Source of the DNA: Brachionus rotundiformis
Lineage: Eukaryota; Rotifera; Eurotatoria; Ploima; Brachionidae
NCBI GenBank assembly: GCA_016802295.1
Contig: JAESIW010000137.1
Location: forward strand, 4,695,694 to 4,726,343
DNA length: 30,650 nt
Direction of reading: 5' to 3'
In this document: positions 22,139 through 30,650 of the stretch, piece after piece
Layout of the letters: every line of letters begins with the position of its first letter
Numbering within the stretch: the stretch's first letter is position 1
Program-made: the position numbers and the translations under genes
Notes under the pieces: model-generated
The model's database searches: none
The model's input: only the letters and a program-made list of their open reading frames with translations
Told to the model about the DNA's origin: nothing

Positions 22139-25111
22139 TTTTTACCTACTTGTCATTAAATGATAAATAAAATAATTAATAACATTCTTTAAATTGCGAA
22201 ATAAAATTTATAATTTTTTTTTAAAGATTAAGGTGTTTGATATTTCTTTAGGTAAATTAAATTGGTAAATATAATTTATTGCTTTGCTTTTAAAAATATG
22301 AAAACTGATGCTCCCCCTGATTCTTTAAAAATAAAACAACAAATAAAACAGCTGCTGAAGACATTTAAAACATGTATATATTATTCCAATAATTAGGCTG
22401 AAAGTAATATTAGAAAATTAAGTTATTTTTTGATAGAATTACAATAAAAAGCTTCCTAGCCACTTTTTTATCGAGTTATATAGGTGAAAAGGGATACCAA
22501 TGTGCTCGTTTACGTTTGTTTATCAGACTAGGCATTTCTAAGAATTGAAAAGAAAAAAGTTAATCTAAATATAATTAATTTTTTAGGCAAAAAGTTAAAA
22601 TATCATTGATTGAACCAAAACAGTTTTGTTTTCCTAAAGGTAAATTTTGTGTGCAATGACATTTGGGCTAATTTGGCAAAAATAATTTTAACTTAATTAA
22701 ATTAAAAAGTGCTGAGGTTAATCAAATCGACAAGTGTAAACATTAATTCAAAAACGTTGGTTTATCTTTAATTATTTTAGTTTGGTAAGGCCTTAAATTA
22801 ACCCAATTCATTTAGATTAAACTGATTTTAAGTAAATATCATAAAATCATAAATGCAAATTTTTCTACATTAATATAATAACACTGATTTTTGCTAGTTA
22901 AAATAGGTGTTTGTTCTTACGATATTTATTTTAAAGAGTTCGAGAGTTATATAATAATATGGATATTTTTGAATTAATGAAATTTCGCCTAAAATGACAA
23001 CTGTCTAATTTGTATGCCATCTAGTTGTTGAAATCAAAAGTTTTACCAGGTAAAATTAATTAAATTAAGAATGTTTTCAATTTATTCAATAAATTTAAAA
23101 TTTATAAACAATTAAATAATTGTTGTTAAAAATGAAAGTCGTAATGTATCGTATAAATTAAATTATGTATTTGATGTTGGCTCATTAAAAAATGTTTTTA
23201 CAAAGCTCATTTAGAGATTTAAGATTTAGAAATTAGAAAAATATTGTACTTTTGCTTTTTAAAGTTGTTCTATTTTGAAAATTATATTAAGACAAAAAAT
23301 TAAAAATTAAATAGACATTTTATTCGAAAAGATTAGAACCCTTAAAGCATTATTAATTAATTTTTACTAGTTGCTCTAAAAAATTACATAACTAAATTGA
23401 AAATTTTTTCTGTATTAATCTTAATATTTCTAAATAATTAGCTAGTGAGATTGATTCGAAATCAGCAGATAATCGAAAATGCTTTTATAATTACTGCACA
23501 ATCAGAATAATTTTCTAGACAAAATAAAAATAAAATAAAATAAAAGATGCTAATTTGAGAATAAGAGAATTTTTCGTTTTTAAACGTGTCTAGTACTTAA
23601 ATTAAAACTACACTCTCATAAGAATTCTTAAGTTTTTGTCTATCAAACTTGTCGATCAATTAAGGATATATAATTTAAGCTACTCATTTATTAGAATTTA
23701 GAAATTACTCTCATTTATCCTAAAAAATTTTAAATTCAAAAAAATATCCATGAGTATTTATATGTGATTTGATTAATTGATACTGGAATTTATCTTAAAA
23801 GATTTTTTTAAATGTCAATTGTTGAAAAATTTGCTTTTAGAACGTAAAACTTATGGGAATTAAATAGTTGATTTTAAAAAGCAAACACGATTTAATGTGT
23901 GTAAGTAAGCACCATGTTATTATTTTATGGTAACATAAGTTTGATGGTAAAATTTGAATTTTAAAATATACATGGATTCTGTTACGTAACCCCTCCGAAC
24001 AGCTCAATAGCTTAGAATTTTAAATTTTTCTCTTAAATAAATATCTAAAAGCATTATCTAAATGTGCTGTCTTTTATTTGGTTTACATTTATCTTGATAG
24101 TATACAGACTTAAAAGACGAATAATTCGTTTTATCTATTTATTTTGAATATTTTGGCGTCTTTTCTTACATTAATCATATTTTAACATTTATCACTTTAT
24201 TTAAGAGACGTCAATGTGCTTTGGAAAACAAAAGGTTACCACAATGAATGTGTATCCAAGAATGTTTTTGCTTCCAAAATTGTTTTATAAACAGGTCTCT
24301 AAAACAACGAATATTGAAATTTTCCAATGACATTTTTACTGAGTTAAGTCTTCAAAAATATTAAACATTGACTTTTAAAATTTTTTTTAAATTCAATAAG
24401 AATCTTAGCAAACCTCCCCTTTTAGCTTAAAGATGACATTCTAAAAGATAAAATAATTCCAAAATTGTATAAAATTCAGCCAGAATTGAAAAAAAATTAA
24501 AATCAAGCTTTATTTTGTTTTGCCTAAACGATATACACAAATTTTAAAATCATATAATAATTTTTTTTTATAATTCTGTAAATCTTTCAACAAAATTTAA
24601 TTAAATCAAAAATTATGAATTAAGGTTTATTTTTTCGTAAATTTAACCAAGTAATTATTTTCCGGATAAAAGGTGTGATTCAAAAAGGCCCGACTTGTAA
24701 TTTTAAACTAATTCCTAATTCATGAATCAACTAGATATTAATTTAATACTTTTAAATTAAAAAGCTAGAACGAAATTAGATAACTTTGATCATAGAAACC
24801 TAGAAGAAAAAATCAATTTTTTTTTTCAATATTAAAAAAAATCTTTTTTGTTAATTGAGATCTTTTCAATTTAATAATTTATTTTTAACCCTTATCTTTC
24901 TAGTTTGAGTGATAAAGATACAAATAAACAATAAAACACAATATGTTTTTTTGATTAAATTTCATCCAAGTCGAAGGAAGATTGATTACCTATTAAATGC
25001 TGCCTAAAATTTAGTTATATAATCTCAAATATATTTATATTTTTTAAGGAAACAAATTAAATATAGAATTGTGTTACGATTTATAATAAATTAAAATATT
25101 TTATAAAATAG
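22139..25111. other. 3-kb region with no large gene
   Basis: Mostly A/T runs. Two very short plus-strand ATG frames have a coding-like flavour, 22298-22396 (32 codons, MKTDAPPDSLKIKQQIKQ...) and 24214-24330 (38 codons), but neither is supported by splicing or homology. An (AAAAT)n tract lies at 23521-23545. The 10-bp palindrome GTTACGTAAC at 23981-23990 fits the PAR-bZIP binding consensus. Otherwise I see nothing. Confidence 0.55.
23521..23545. repeat. (AAAAT)n microsatellite
   Basis: About five imperfect units of AAAAT/AAAAAT in tandem; a similar short tract occurs near 7811-7832. Confidence 0.75.
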
Positions 25112-26606
25112 TTAATTTGTGCTCTTAACTTTATTGACAATTTGATCTTTGAGAACTTGGGACATCAAGCCGTGTATGCATTCTATTACCACTTTTTTAC
25201 TGTCTTTACACACTTTGGATAGTTTGTCTTCAGACTGCTTTGACGCGTCCCTCAAGTCAAACGCTCCGATGAAACCACCTTTTCCCAATTGAGACTCAGC
25301 CTCTTCAAGTTTATCAGCAATGTCAAATATTTGTCCAGTTGTATAATCTGCATTCTACAAAAATATAATATTTAGATACAATAAATAAACAAATTTTTAT
25401 TTGACTTACACTGAGCAAGCTTGAAGAACTAAGTGTGTTAACCCAGTATCGATTCCATAAAAATTCCAATAAGCTTTTGTCCAAAATTGATTTAAAATAA
25501 GAGACATCCAGGGAATAATATCTGGAAAAGACAAAAATTTTTTTAATTAAAAACAATACTGATTTCATTAATACATTTTTTACCTTAATTTGATATTTTT
25601 TAAATTAAAAACTTGCTATCTTCCTTCTTATTAATAAACATATTTTTCAACTTTGATTTTAATTTTTTAATTAATAGTGTAATTTTAAAAAATTCTCAAT
25701 AAATAATTTTCCTTTTTTAATTTTTATTAAATTTTAAATTTAGGCAAAAAATGTATTCCGAAATAAAAAAATCTTACTGTTTACAATGCACTCCGAAATC
25801 CTCAATTTTGCTCAAAGGTATGCTTTGATACTCAGATGGTTCTTCGTCTGGGGGTTTATAATTTTTGGGATATGTTCTAAATGCTCCAAGATTAACCTTT
25901 CCCGACGACACAGTTCTTGTCGGATCGACGACAATTGCAACCCATGGCTCCTGAAATTGCTGATTTAGCATTTGAGTGCTTACGTCTATTCCAGATAACC
26001 AACAGCCGTATCCCGGATGACTATGATACCATCCGATTACGTTCTCTAATCTATTTACTTGCTTTGCCATGGCAGTATATGTGACCATGTATTCGTAGGC
26101 TTGGACATGGGCGTTTACTCTTGTCTCAGTACCCTCTACTGGGAGAGCAAATGAGTCCATAACAATCATTGTTTGTCCGTCGACTTTTCCCAATAATAGA
26201 CCCATCACTTCAATGTTTCCTCCAGAGCGAGCATGAATCACCATTTTGAGCAAAGCCAAAGCTGAAATTCGAACATTTTTAAAATAATGTGGATCCTTTT
26301 CCCATGGTTTTTCAGAAAGCAAATTACGATGAGCTGTTTCGTCATACTTGTACAACTCTTCGACAGTTGTTATATCTACAAAATGTTTAAAAATTTAAAT
26401 TTTTATTTTTATTTCAATTAATTACTTTTAAAAATAGTCAAATTTAAATTACTATAGGTTATTTATTTATTTAAGAATCAAGTAAAAAAAAAAAGATTTT
26501 TTATGGTACCTTGTATTTTATTGTTTATCTCCCAAGTTTTTCGAGCAATTTCTGCTTGAGATGTTTTTGGAGCTGAATCGGTGTCCATTGGTTGACTAGA
26601 CGACAT
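25112..26606 (-). CDS. COPS5: COP9 signalosome subunit 5 (CSN5/JAB1), four exons
   Basis: Metalloprotease subunit of the COP9 signalosome that removes NEDD8 from cullin-RING ubiquitin ligases in cytosol and nucleus. Exons 26510-26606, 25778-26375, 25410-25521 and 25112-25354, phases consistent, 349 residues (human 334). The MPN domain holds the JAMM zinc site: Glu88 (IEVMG), His150 and His152 in HSHPGYGCWLSGID, Ser160 and Asp163. Flanking blocks MDSFALPVEGTETRVNA, STQMLNQQFQEPWVA, DPTRTVSSGKVNLGAFRTYP and FGVHCKQ are nearly identical to animal CSN5. The C-terminal helical part continues YY.LDVSYFKS, WNRYWVNTLSSSSLL, ADYTTGQ and HGLMSQVLKDQ to the expected end. The start MSSSQPMDTD is followed by the conserved ARKTWEINNKIQ. 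Intron 1 is 134 nt and intron 2 is 256 nt, longer than most here; intron 3 is 55 nt. All catalytic residues are intact. Confidence 0.97.
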
Positions 26607-26721
26607 CTAAATTTAAAATTAAGAATTTAAATTCTTTGTTTATCTATATAAATCATTAATGGACACAAATTAGATAACTATATCTAAATTATTTTCAAAT
26701 AAAATTTTTAAATATAAAATA

Positions 26722-26727
26722 TTTATT
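26722..26727 (-). terminator. Candidate poly(A) signal of SERAC1
   Basis: AATAAA on the minus strand lies 27 nt past the SERAC1 stop codon and well before the CSN5 start at 26606. That leaves SERAC1 its own 3' end signal within the 147-bp gap. Confidence 0.45.
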
Positions 26728-26753
26728 TAACAATTAGAAAAAAATTAACGCAT

Positions 26754-28946
26754 TTAAAAATCATAAAAAAACCTTTCTTTCATTTCAAAAAAATTCGAAA
26801 AATTCTCATTTGATATTTCTTTGCACTTAGAACAATTTGTCATTTCTTCATTTAAAATGCTGCACAAAAATTCTTTTATTTTAGTATAAACAAAGCAATC
26901 TTGACTTTCCGGTTTGCATATATTCAAATGATCTTTATTCTTGACTAAATAAAATTCTCCATAATCAATGTTGGCTGAAGTCTCAGTAACGGTGGTGGTG
27001 TACAAATTAAATCCTAGATAGGTCAATTGTCCCTCGCACAAACTCAGTATTTTTAATTTATTATCTTTTCTTATCAATTCCATGAATTCGTTGTGCAAAC
27101 TGACCAAGTAATCACTATGAGTTGACAGCTCGAATAATTCAACAGATGGATTGGTGGCAAATTTGAACTTGGTAACTGTCTTGGCTATTGATGAGCCCAA
27201 ATGAGGCGTACTCAAAAAAATTATACCCTTGGTATTTTCCAATATTTTGCGAGTCTTTTCACTCAATTTACTCAGATTCAGCAATAGCTGCTTGATGATC
27301 AATCCGCCCATTGAATGGCATACCCACACACATGGTCTATCTCCTAAACCAACCTGGTCTAGTTCTTCTAATAAATCCACAGCTCTTTGCTTAATGCCTG
27401 ATTTTAATCTTATTTCTTCGATTAACTCTTGGCCCCAAAGACTGAACAAAGATTCATAATTAACACCCAATATTCTTACATTTTTTTTTCCAAGGTCTTC
27501 CGGTAGCCATTCAGCAGGCCAGCAATGGCAGTAAAATCTAAATTTTTTGTCAATATAGGCATTTAGCTTGTTTACAAGCTCTGATTTTGAGCTAAGAACC
27601 AAATCATCTTGTCTCCATGTTTTGAACACACTACCACGAAGACCATGAATGAAAACTATGTCAATTTGGTGTTTATGATTGGTCCGTGAATCAGACTGCT
27701 TTGCCAAATCGGAATAAAGTGGATATAGTGGAAATATTAAATTAGGATATAAAATTGAGTTTAATTTGTTGCTTTGAGAAAGGTTGTGAAGAATTTTGTG
27801 AGCAATAAGCTCTTTGGTAATGTCTAATTTGTTTGGATTTTCTCCCAAATTGGTTCTCATCTCATGAATTCTCTTCAACCATCCGGATTCCACAAACAAC
27901 CGTCTATTTTTTGCTTTCAAGCTTATAATGTTCAGACAATTTCCGATTATTTGGACGCAAATCTCATCATGTTTGTATTTTTCATACAATAAGAGCAAAT
28001 ATTCCATGCCACCTAGTCTCAGAAATTCTTCCTCATCATTGCGCACCATTCGATCTAGCAACTCAAAAATAAAAGCCTCATTCTTTTTTATTAATTCAAT
28101 TTTAATTTTTTGTTTAAAAGATTTAATTTTGTCCATTTTTTTATCTGTCGATAGATCTAAAAATTCATTTAAATCATCGTCATCTAATTCGTCAAGTAGA
28201 TTTTCCAGATCATCTGACCAAACATTTATTTTTGTTCTATTGACTACATACTCTGATATGGTCAACGATTTAAGTTGGTCATTGATTTTTTTGAATATTT
28301 TTGGATCAAATTTTGAATTTACAGAGGAAAACATCTTCTGAAATTCGAATAAAATAAAATAATCTGGATCGTCAAAAATACTGCTCGGTTTTTTAGTGCT
28401 GTTCATTTGGTCCAATTTTTGTCTTGTACCTGGAGGTTCAGAACGAAAAAACCTATTATCACAACTGTGAGATTTGTAAGCAAGGTCAATAGCTAAATCA
28501 TAATTTATCAGCTGACTAATATACATTGCCAAACCATCATTTAAAAAAGGATTTGGTCTCGGTCTGGATAAGCGAAGTTTGGTCAAATTCTCTAATTTGG
28601 TCATTGACTTAGACCAATCAGTGGATAGCTTATCTAATTCGGTGATGCATTTTTCAAAGTTTTTCCCATTTTGTTTCCTTTCTGCGAGCTTTATTAAAGC
28701 TATGGCATTTTGAAATCTTGGCAATGATACCAAATTCTCCAAATTCGGAATTTCTATGTACTCTGGAGGCTTATTGATCAAGTTTTTTGGATCGAAGTAG
28801 TCACAGGTCACAGACTCTGACACTGGTTCTTTTTCATTGTGAGTTTTTGGATTGGATTTATATGTGGCATATCCAATTAAAGCCAATGAGCTGCCAATGT
28901 AAATTGCCTTTTTAGAACCTAGCCGAATGAGAATCTTATTAATCAT
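26754..28946 (-). CDS. SERAC1: SERAC1, alpha/beta hydrolase lipid-remodelling protein
   Basis: SERAC1 family, which in humans acts at mitochondria/ER contacts in phosphatidylglycerol remodelling and cholesterol trafficking. The frame is 730 residues in one exon (human 654). An in-frame TAA directly precedes the ATG. Residues about 12-28 form a hydrophobic N-terminal segment. About 290-390 is helical and ARM-like (GGMEYLLLLYEKY...IIGNCLNI). The hydrolase part begins with DIVFIHGLRGSVFKTWR (429-445). The nucleophile lies in VCHSMGG (Ser545), then GIIFLSTPHLGSS, and the likely catalytic His673 in DHLNICKP. These blocks match human SERAC1 as I recall it, including WPAEWL and GVGDRP-like spacing. 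The C-terminal extension (about 700-730) carries CSKC and is lineage-specific. It lacks introns while CSN5 next door has three. Identity is secure. Confidence 0.95.
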   Translation of the reverse strand: MINKILIRLGSKKAIYIGSSLALIGYATYKSNPKTHNEKEPVSESVTCDYFDPKNLINKPPEYIEIPNLENLVSLPRFQNAIALIKLAERKQNGKNFEKCITELDKLSTDWSKSMTKLENLTKLRLSRPRPNPFLNDGLAMYISQLINYDLAIDLAYKSHSCDNRFFRSEPPGTRQKLDQMNSTKKPSSIFDDPDYFILFEFQKMFSSVNSKFDPKIFKKINDQLKSLTISEYVVNRTKINVWSDDLENLLDELDDDDLNEFLDLSTDKKMDKIKSFKQKIKIELIKKNEAFIFELLDRMVRNDEEEFLRLGGMEYLLLLYEKYKHDEICVQIIGNCLNIISLKAKNRRLFVESGWLKRIHEMRTNLGENPNKLDITKELIAHKILHNLSQSNKLNSILYPNLIFPLYPLYSDLAKQSDSRTNHKHQIDIVFIHGLRGSVFKTWRQDDLVLSSKSELVNKLNAYIDKKFRFYCHCWPAEWLPEDLGKKNVRILGVNYESLFSLWGQELIEEIRLKSGIKQRAVDLLEELDQVGLGDRPCVWVCHSMGGLIIKQLLLNLSKLSEKTRKILENTKGIIFLSTPHLGSSIAKTVTKFKFATNPSVELFELSTHSDYLVSLHNEFMELIRKDNKLKILSLCEGQLTYLGFNLYTTTVTETSANIDYGEFYLVKNKDHLNICKPESQDCFVYTKIKEFLCSILNEEMTNCSKCKEISNENFSNFFEMKERFFYDF

Positions 28947-29122
28947 TTAAAGCAAGTTAGTTTTAAAATAATTTTTAATGTGTATGTACAAATTATTATT
29001 AAAAATAAATTTATTAATTGAAGACATTCAAACTGGATGATCATGTTTTTATCAGCTTTTTATATATTGATTTTGAAAAATTCCAACTAATTTTTTACTT
29101 TATAGTTTATATTTATTAAAAT

Positions 29123-29554
29123 TTATAAATTGAGACTAGATTGAAAAAAATTTAATAAAAAAGTTACTATAATTACTACCAAAAAGACCATGAATGATAA
29201 AACAATATTTTGATAGTATCCTAATTCAGTTTGATGGGACTTAAAATTTTTGTCACATTTGCACAGTCTATTCGGCTCTCTTATTATTTTCGAATTTTCT
29301 TTTTGATATTTATCAATATTTTGGTATCTCTCCGATTCTAGGAAGTCAATAGCAATTTTGTATTGAGGTTTTTTGCGATTATTTTTAGCATTTAGTAAAC
29401 TACTTCCACTAAAATTTTGATTAACAGATGAAGCTTTTGATATTGATTGATTGTCCAAAACTTCAGTTTGGATTATTGAGGAGGAAGAGAGCTTTAAATC
29501 GCTGAAATTTTGATCAATTTTAAGAAAATCAGATATATCTCTTGTGTTTTTCAT
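29123..29554 (-). CDS. Small tail-anchored protein, unknown function
   Basis: A 143-residue frame; an in-frame TAA lies 15 nt before the ATG, supporting the start. Residues 1-60 are Ser/Asn-rich and probably disordered. About 60-110 is charged with a CKC pair (98-100). A single strongly hydrophobic segment at about 116-137 (IVLSFMVFLVVIIVTFLL) is followed by only six residues. This is the layout of a tail-anchored membrane protein facing the cytosol. No signal peptide is seen. AATAAA overlaps the region just after the stop (minus strand, 29112-29117). The gene is 176 bp upstream of SERAC1 on the same strand. A 143-codon frame is unlikely by chance in this AT-rich DNA, so I take it as real; the family is not recognised. 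Confidence 0.7.
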   Translation of the reverse strand: MKNTRDISDFLKIDQNFSDLKLSSSSIIQTEVLDNQSISKASSVNQNFSGSSLLNAKNNRKKPQYKIAIDFLESERYQNIDKYQKENSKIIREPNRLCKCDKNFKSHQTELGYYQNIVLSFMVFLVVIIVTFLLNFFQSSLNL

Positions 29555-30650
29555 TTTTAAGGCGCAAAATTAATTTATTATAAGCTTTTTTTCTTATTTA
29601 ATTTTAATTTTTTCATTTTTTAAGAAATACAAGTTATTTTAAATTATTATTTCAATTAGCTAAGACATGCTTACTATTCAATTTTTATCAAGCTAGATAA
29701 AATATTAGATTTCTTCAAAACAGACTGATTAGAACTTTATTAGTTTAATTTATTAAAAAAAAAATATTTAAATATTAAAAATCAAAAGTTAAAATAATTA
29801 TTAAAATATGTGAACAAATTTAAATTAATTTTTTTAAATATTTTTCGATGTTAATTAGATTATTTTGTTATTATCAATTGAAAGCTTGAATATTGTAAAT
29901 TTCAACATTGATATCTTGATCACAAAGTTATTTTTTATACTAAAATAAAAAAGCAAAATGCCTTTTTTTTCCATAAGTTTTTGTCACTGATTCAATCAAG
30001 TTTCTATAAATTCTTAAATTTCTTGAGTCATTTTTTTCAAGCTGTTTTTTAAATTTTCAGGAGATTTAAAATACAAGATTTTGTAAATTTTTTTGTTAAT
30101 TAAGAAAGGGAAAGAATTCTCAAATGCTCATTTAATCAGTCTAGTTTTTCAACTTGTGGCTACTTAAGTTCAATTATGTCAATCCAAAAAGACTTAAAAA
30201 ATCTTCAAACTTATACCATTGTGATTATTGTTATTTTTATTTAAAACACTTATTATTGAAGTATGTATTTGTTTGTCTCTTGGAAATTTATGCAATTAAA
30301 TTAAAATTATTCTTTATAAAATAATTTACAAAACGAAAAAATTGGCATCTTGCTGGATACGTGACCAAGTGACTTGTGTCGAATTGGTGACTAAGCATTT
30401 TTTTTCGGGTCATATTATTATTTGAGCAATGTTTATTTAAAATTAAAGATAGAAATTAATACCGATTAAAAATGTCTGGTCACCAATTCGACGTAGTCAC
30501 GTAAGCCACTAGGTAACTATCCAGCAAGACATAAAAATTCTTTTTTTTTCAAATTTATATAAAATATAAAAAATTCAGTAGATTAAATTTTTTTAAAAAT
30601 ATCACTTAGGAGAATCTTCTCGATAATATTTTTAGAAAACATTATTTTTG
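29555..30650. other. AT-rich flank with foldback element
   Basis: Upstream of the tail-anchored gene I see no coding sequence. The stretch is A/T-rich apart from the inverted repeat at 30348-30529, which is distinctly less AT-rich than its surroundings. Confidence 0.6.
30348..30529. repeat. Foldback / MITE-like inverted repeat, about 182 bp
   Basis: The left arm starts TCTTGCTGGATA (30348-30359) and includes GTCGAATTGGTGAC (30378-30391). The right arm holds the complements GTCACCAATTCGAC (30479-30492) and TATCCAGCAAGA (30518-30529). Between these blocks the arms pair imperfectly and the right arm has about nine extra bases. The interior (about 90 nt) is A/T-rich. AAAAATT occurs just outside both ends but is too common here to prove a target duplication. 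A non-autonomous DNA element is the likeliest reading. Confidence 0.65.

Noticed and set aside
27928..28341. 137-codon plus-strand ORF within SERAC1
   Set aside because: Ser/Phe-rich antisense shadow of the Asp/Glu/Lys-rich SERAC1 coding sequence.
1..30650. tRNA, rRNA and CRISPR features
   Set aside because: No GGTTCGA-type B box with matching A box, no rRNA-like segments and no regularly spaced direct repeats were found by eye.

Overview
The window is nuclear DNA of an animal. Evidence: an ephrin gene (metazoan-specific), a COP9 signalosome CSN5, a TTLL10-type tubulin ligase, a fukutin homologue and SERAC1, with coding exons broken by short GT-AG introns. The DNA is very AT-rich. Nearly all introns I could resolve are 54-69 nt and intergenic sequence is mostly A/T runs. 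This would fit a small-genome AT-rich invertebrate such as a monogonont (Brachionus-like) rotifer, but that placement is a guess from base composition and intron size.

Layout, left to right. 711-4425 (minus): TTLL10-like tubulin polyglycylase in seven exons, with one long intron (1.25 kb) and a 32-nt microexon near the 3' end. 4426-14438: a 10-kb stretch with no recognisable large gene. It holds one convincing 45-codon ORF (5045-5182, minus), a hAT-like MITE (12146-12372), several hairpins and a few decayed coding-like patches. 14439-15200 (plus): a single-exon, probably GPI-anchored ephrin with a TATA box. 15201-17410: 3' flank and a dead non-LTR retrotransposon fragment (about 16085-16825, minus). 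17411-18885 (minus): fukutin-like protein in three exons. 18886-20881: AT-rich, with two groups of orphan coding-like exons. 20882-22138 (minus): an unusual laminin-G-domain protein with no signal peptide. 22139-25111: nothing large. 25112-26606 (minus): CSN5 in four exons. 26754-28946 (minus): intronless SERAC1. 29123-29554 (minus): small tail-anchored protein of unknown function. 29555-30650: AT-rich flank containing a foldback element.

The genes do not form an obvious pathway. CSN5, SERAC1 and the tail-anchored gene lie head to tail only 147 and 176 bp apart, which is dense compared with the rest of the window; co-transcription is possible but not shown. The ephrin is isolated at the end of a long empty region, as is common for developmentally regulated signalling genes.

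Exon boundaries were assigned by hand from GT/AG sites, phase continuity and recalled family conservation. No alignment, transcript or database search was run. I found no clear new multi-gene system. The items most worth following up are the signal-less laminin-G protein with possible extra 3' exons, the orphan exons at 19354-19601, the 45-residue ORF, the fukutin with an altered DxD motif, and the frame-deciding tandem acceptor in TTLL10.
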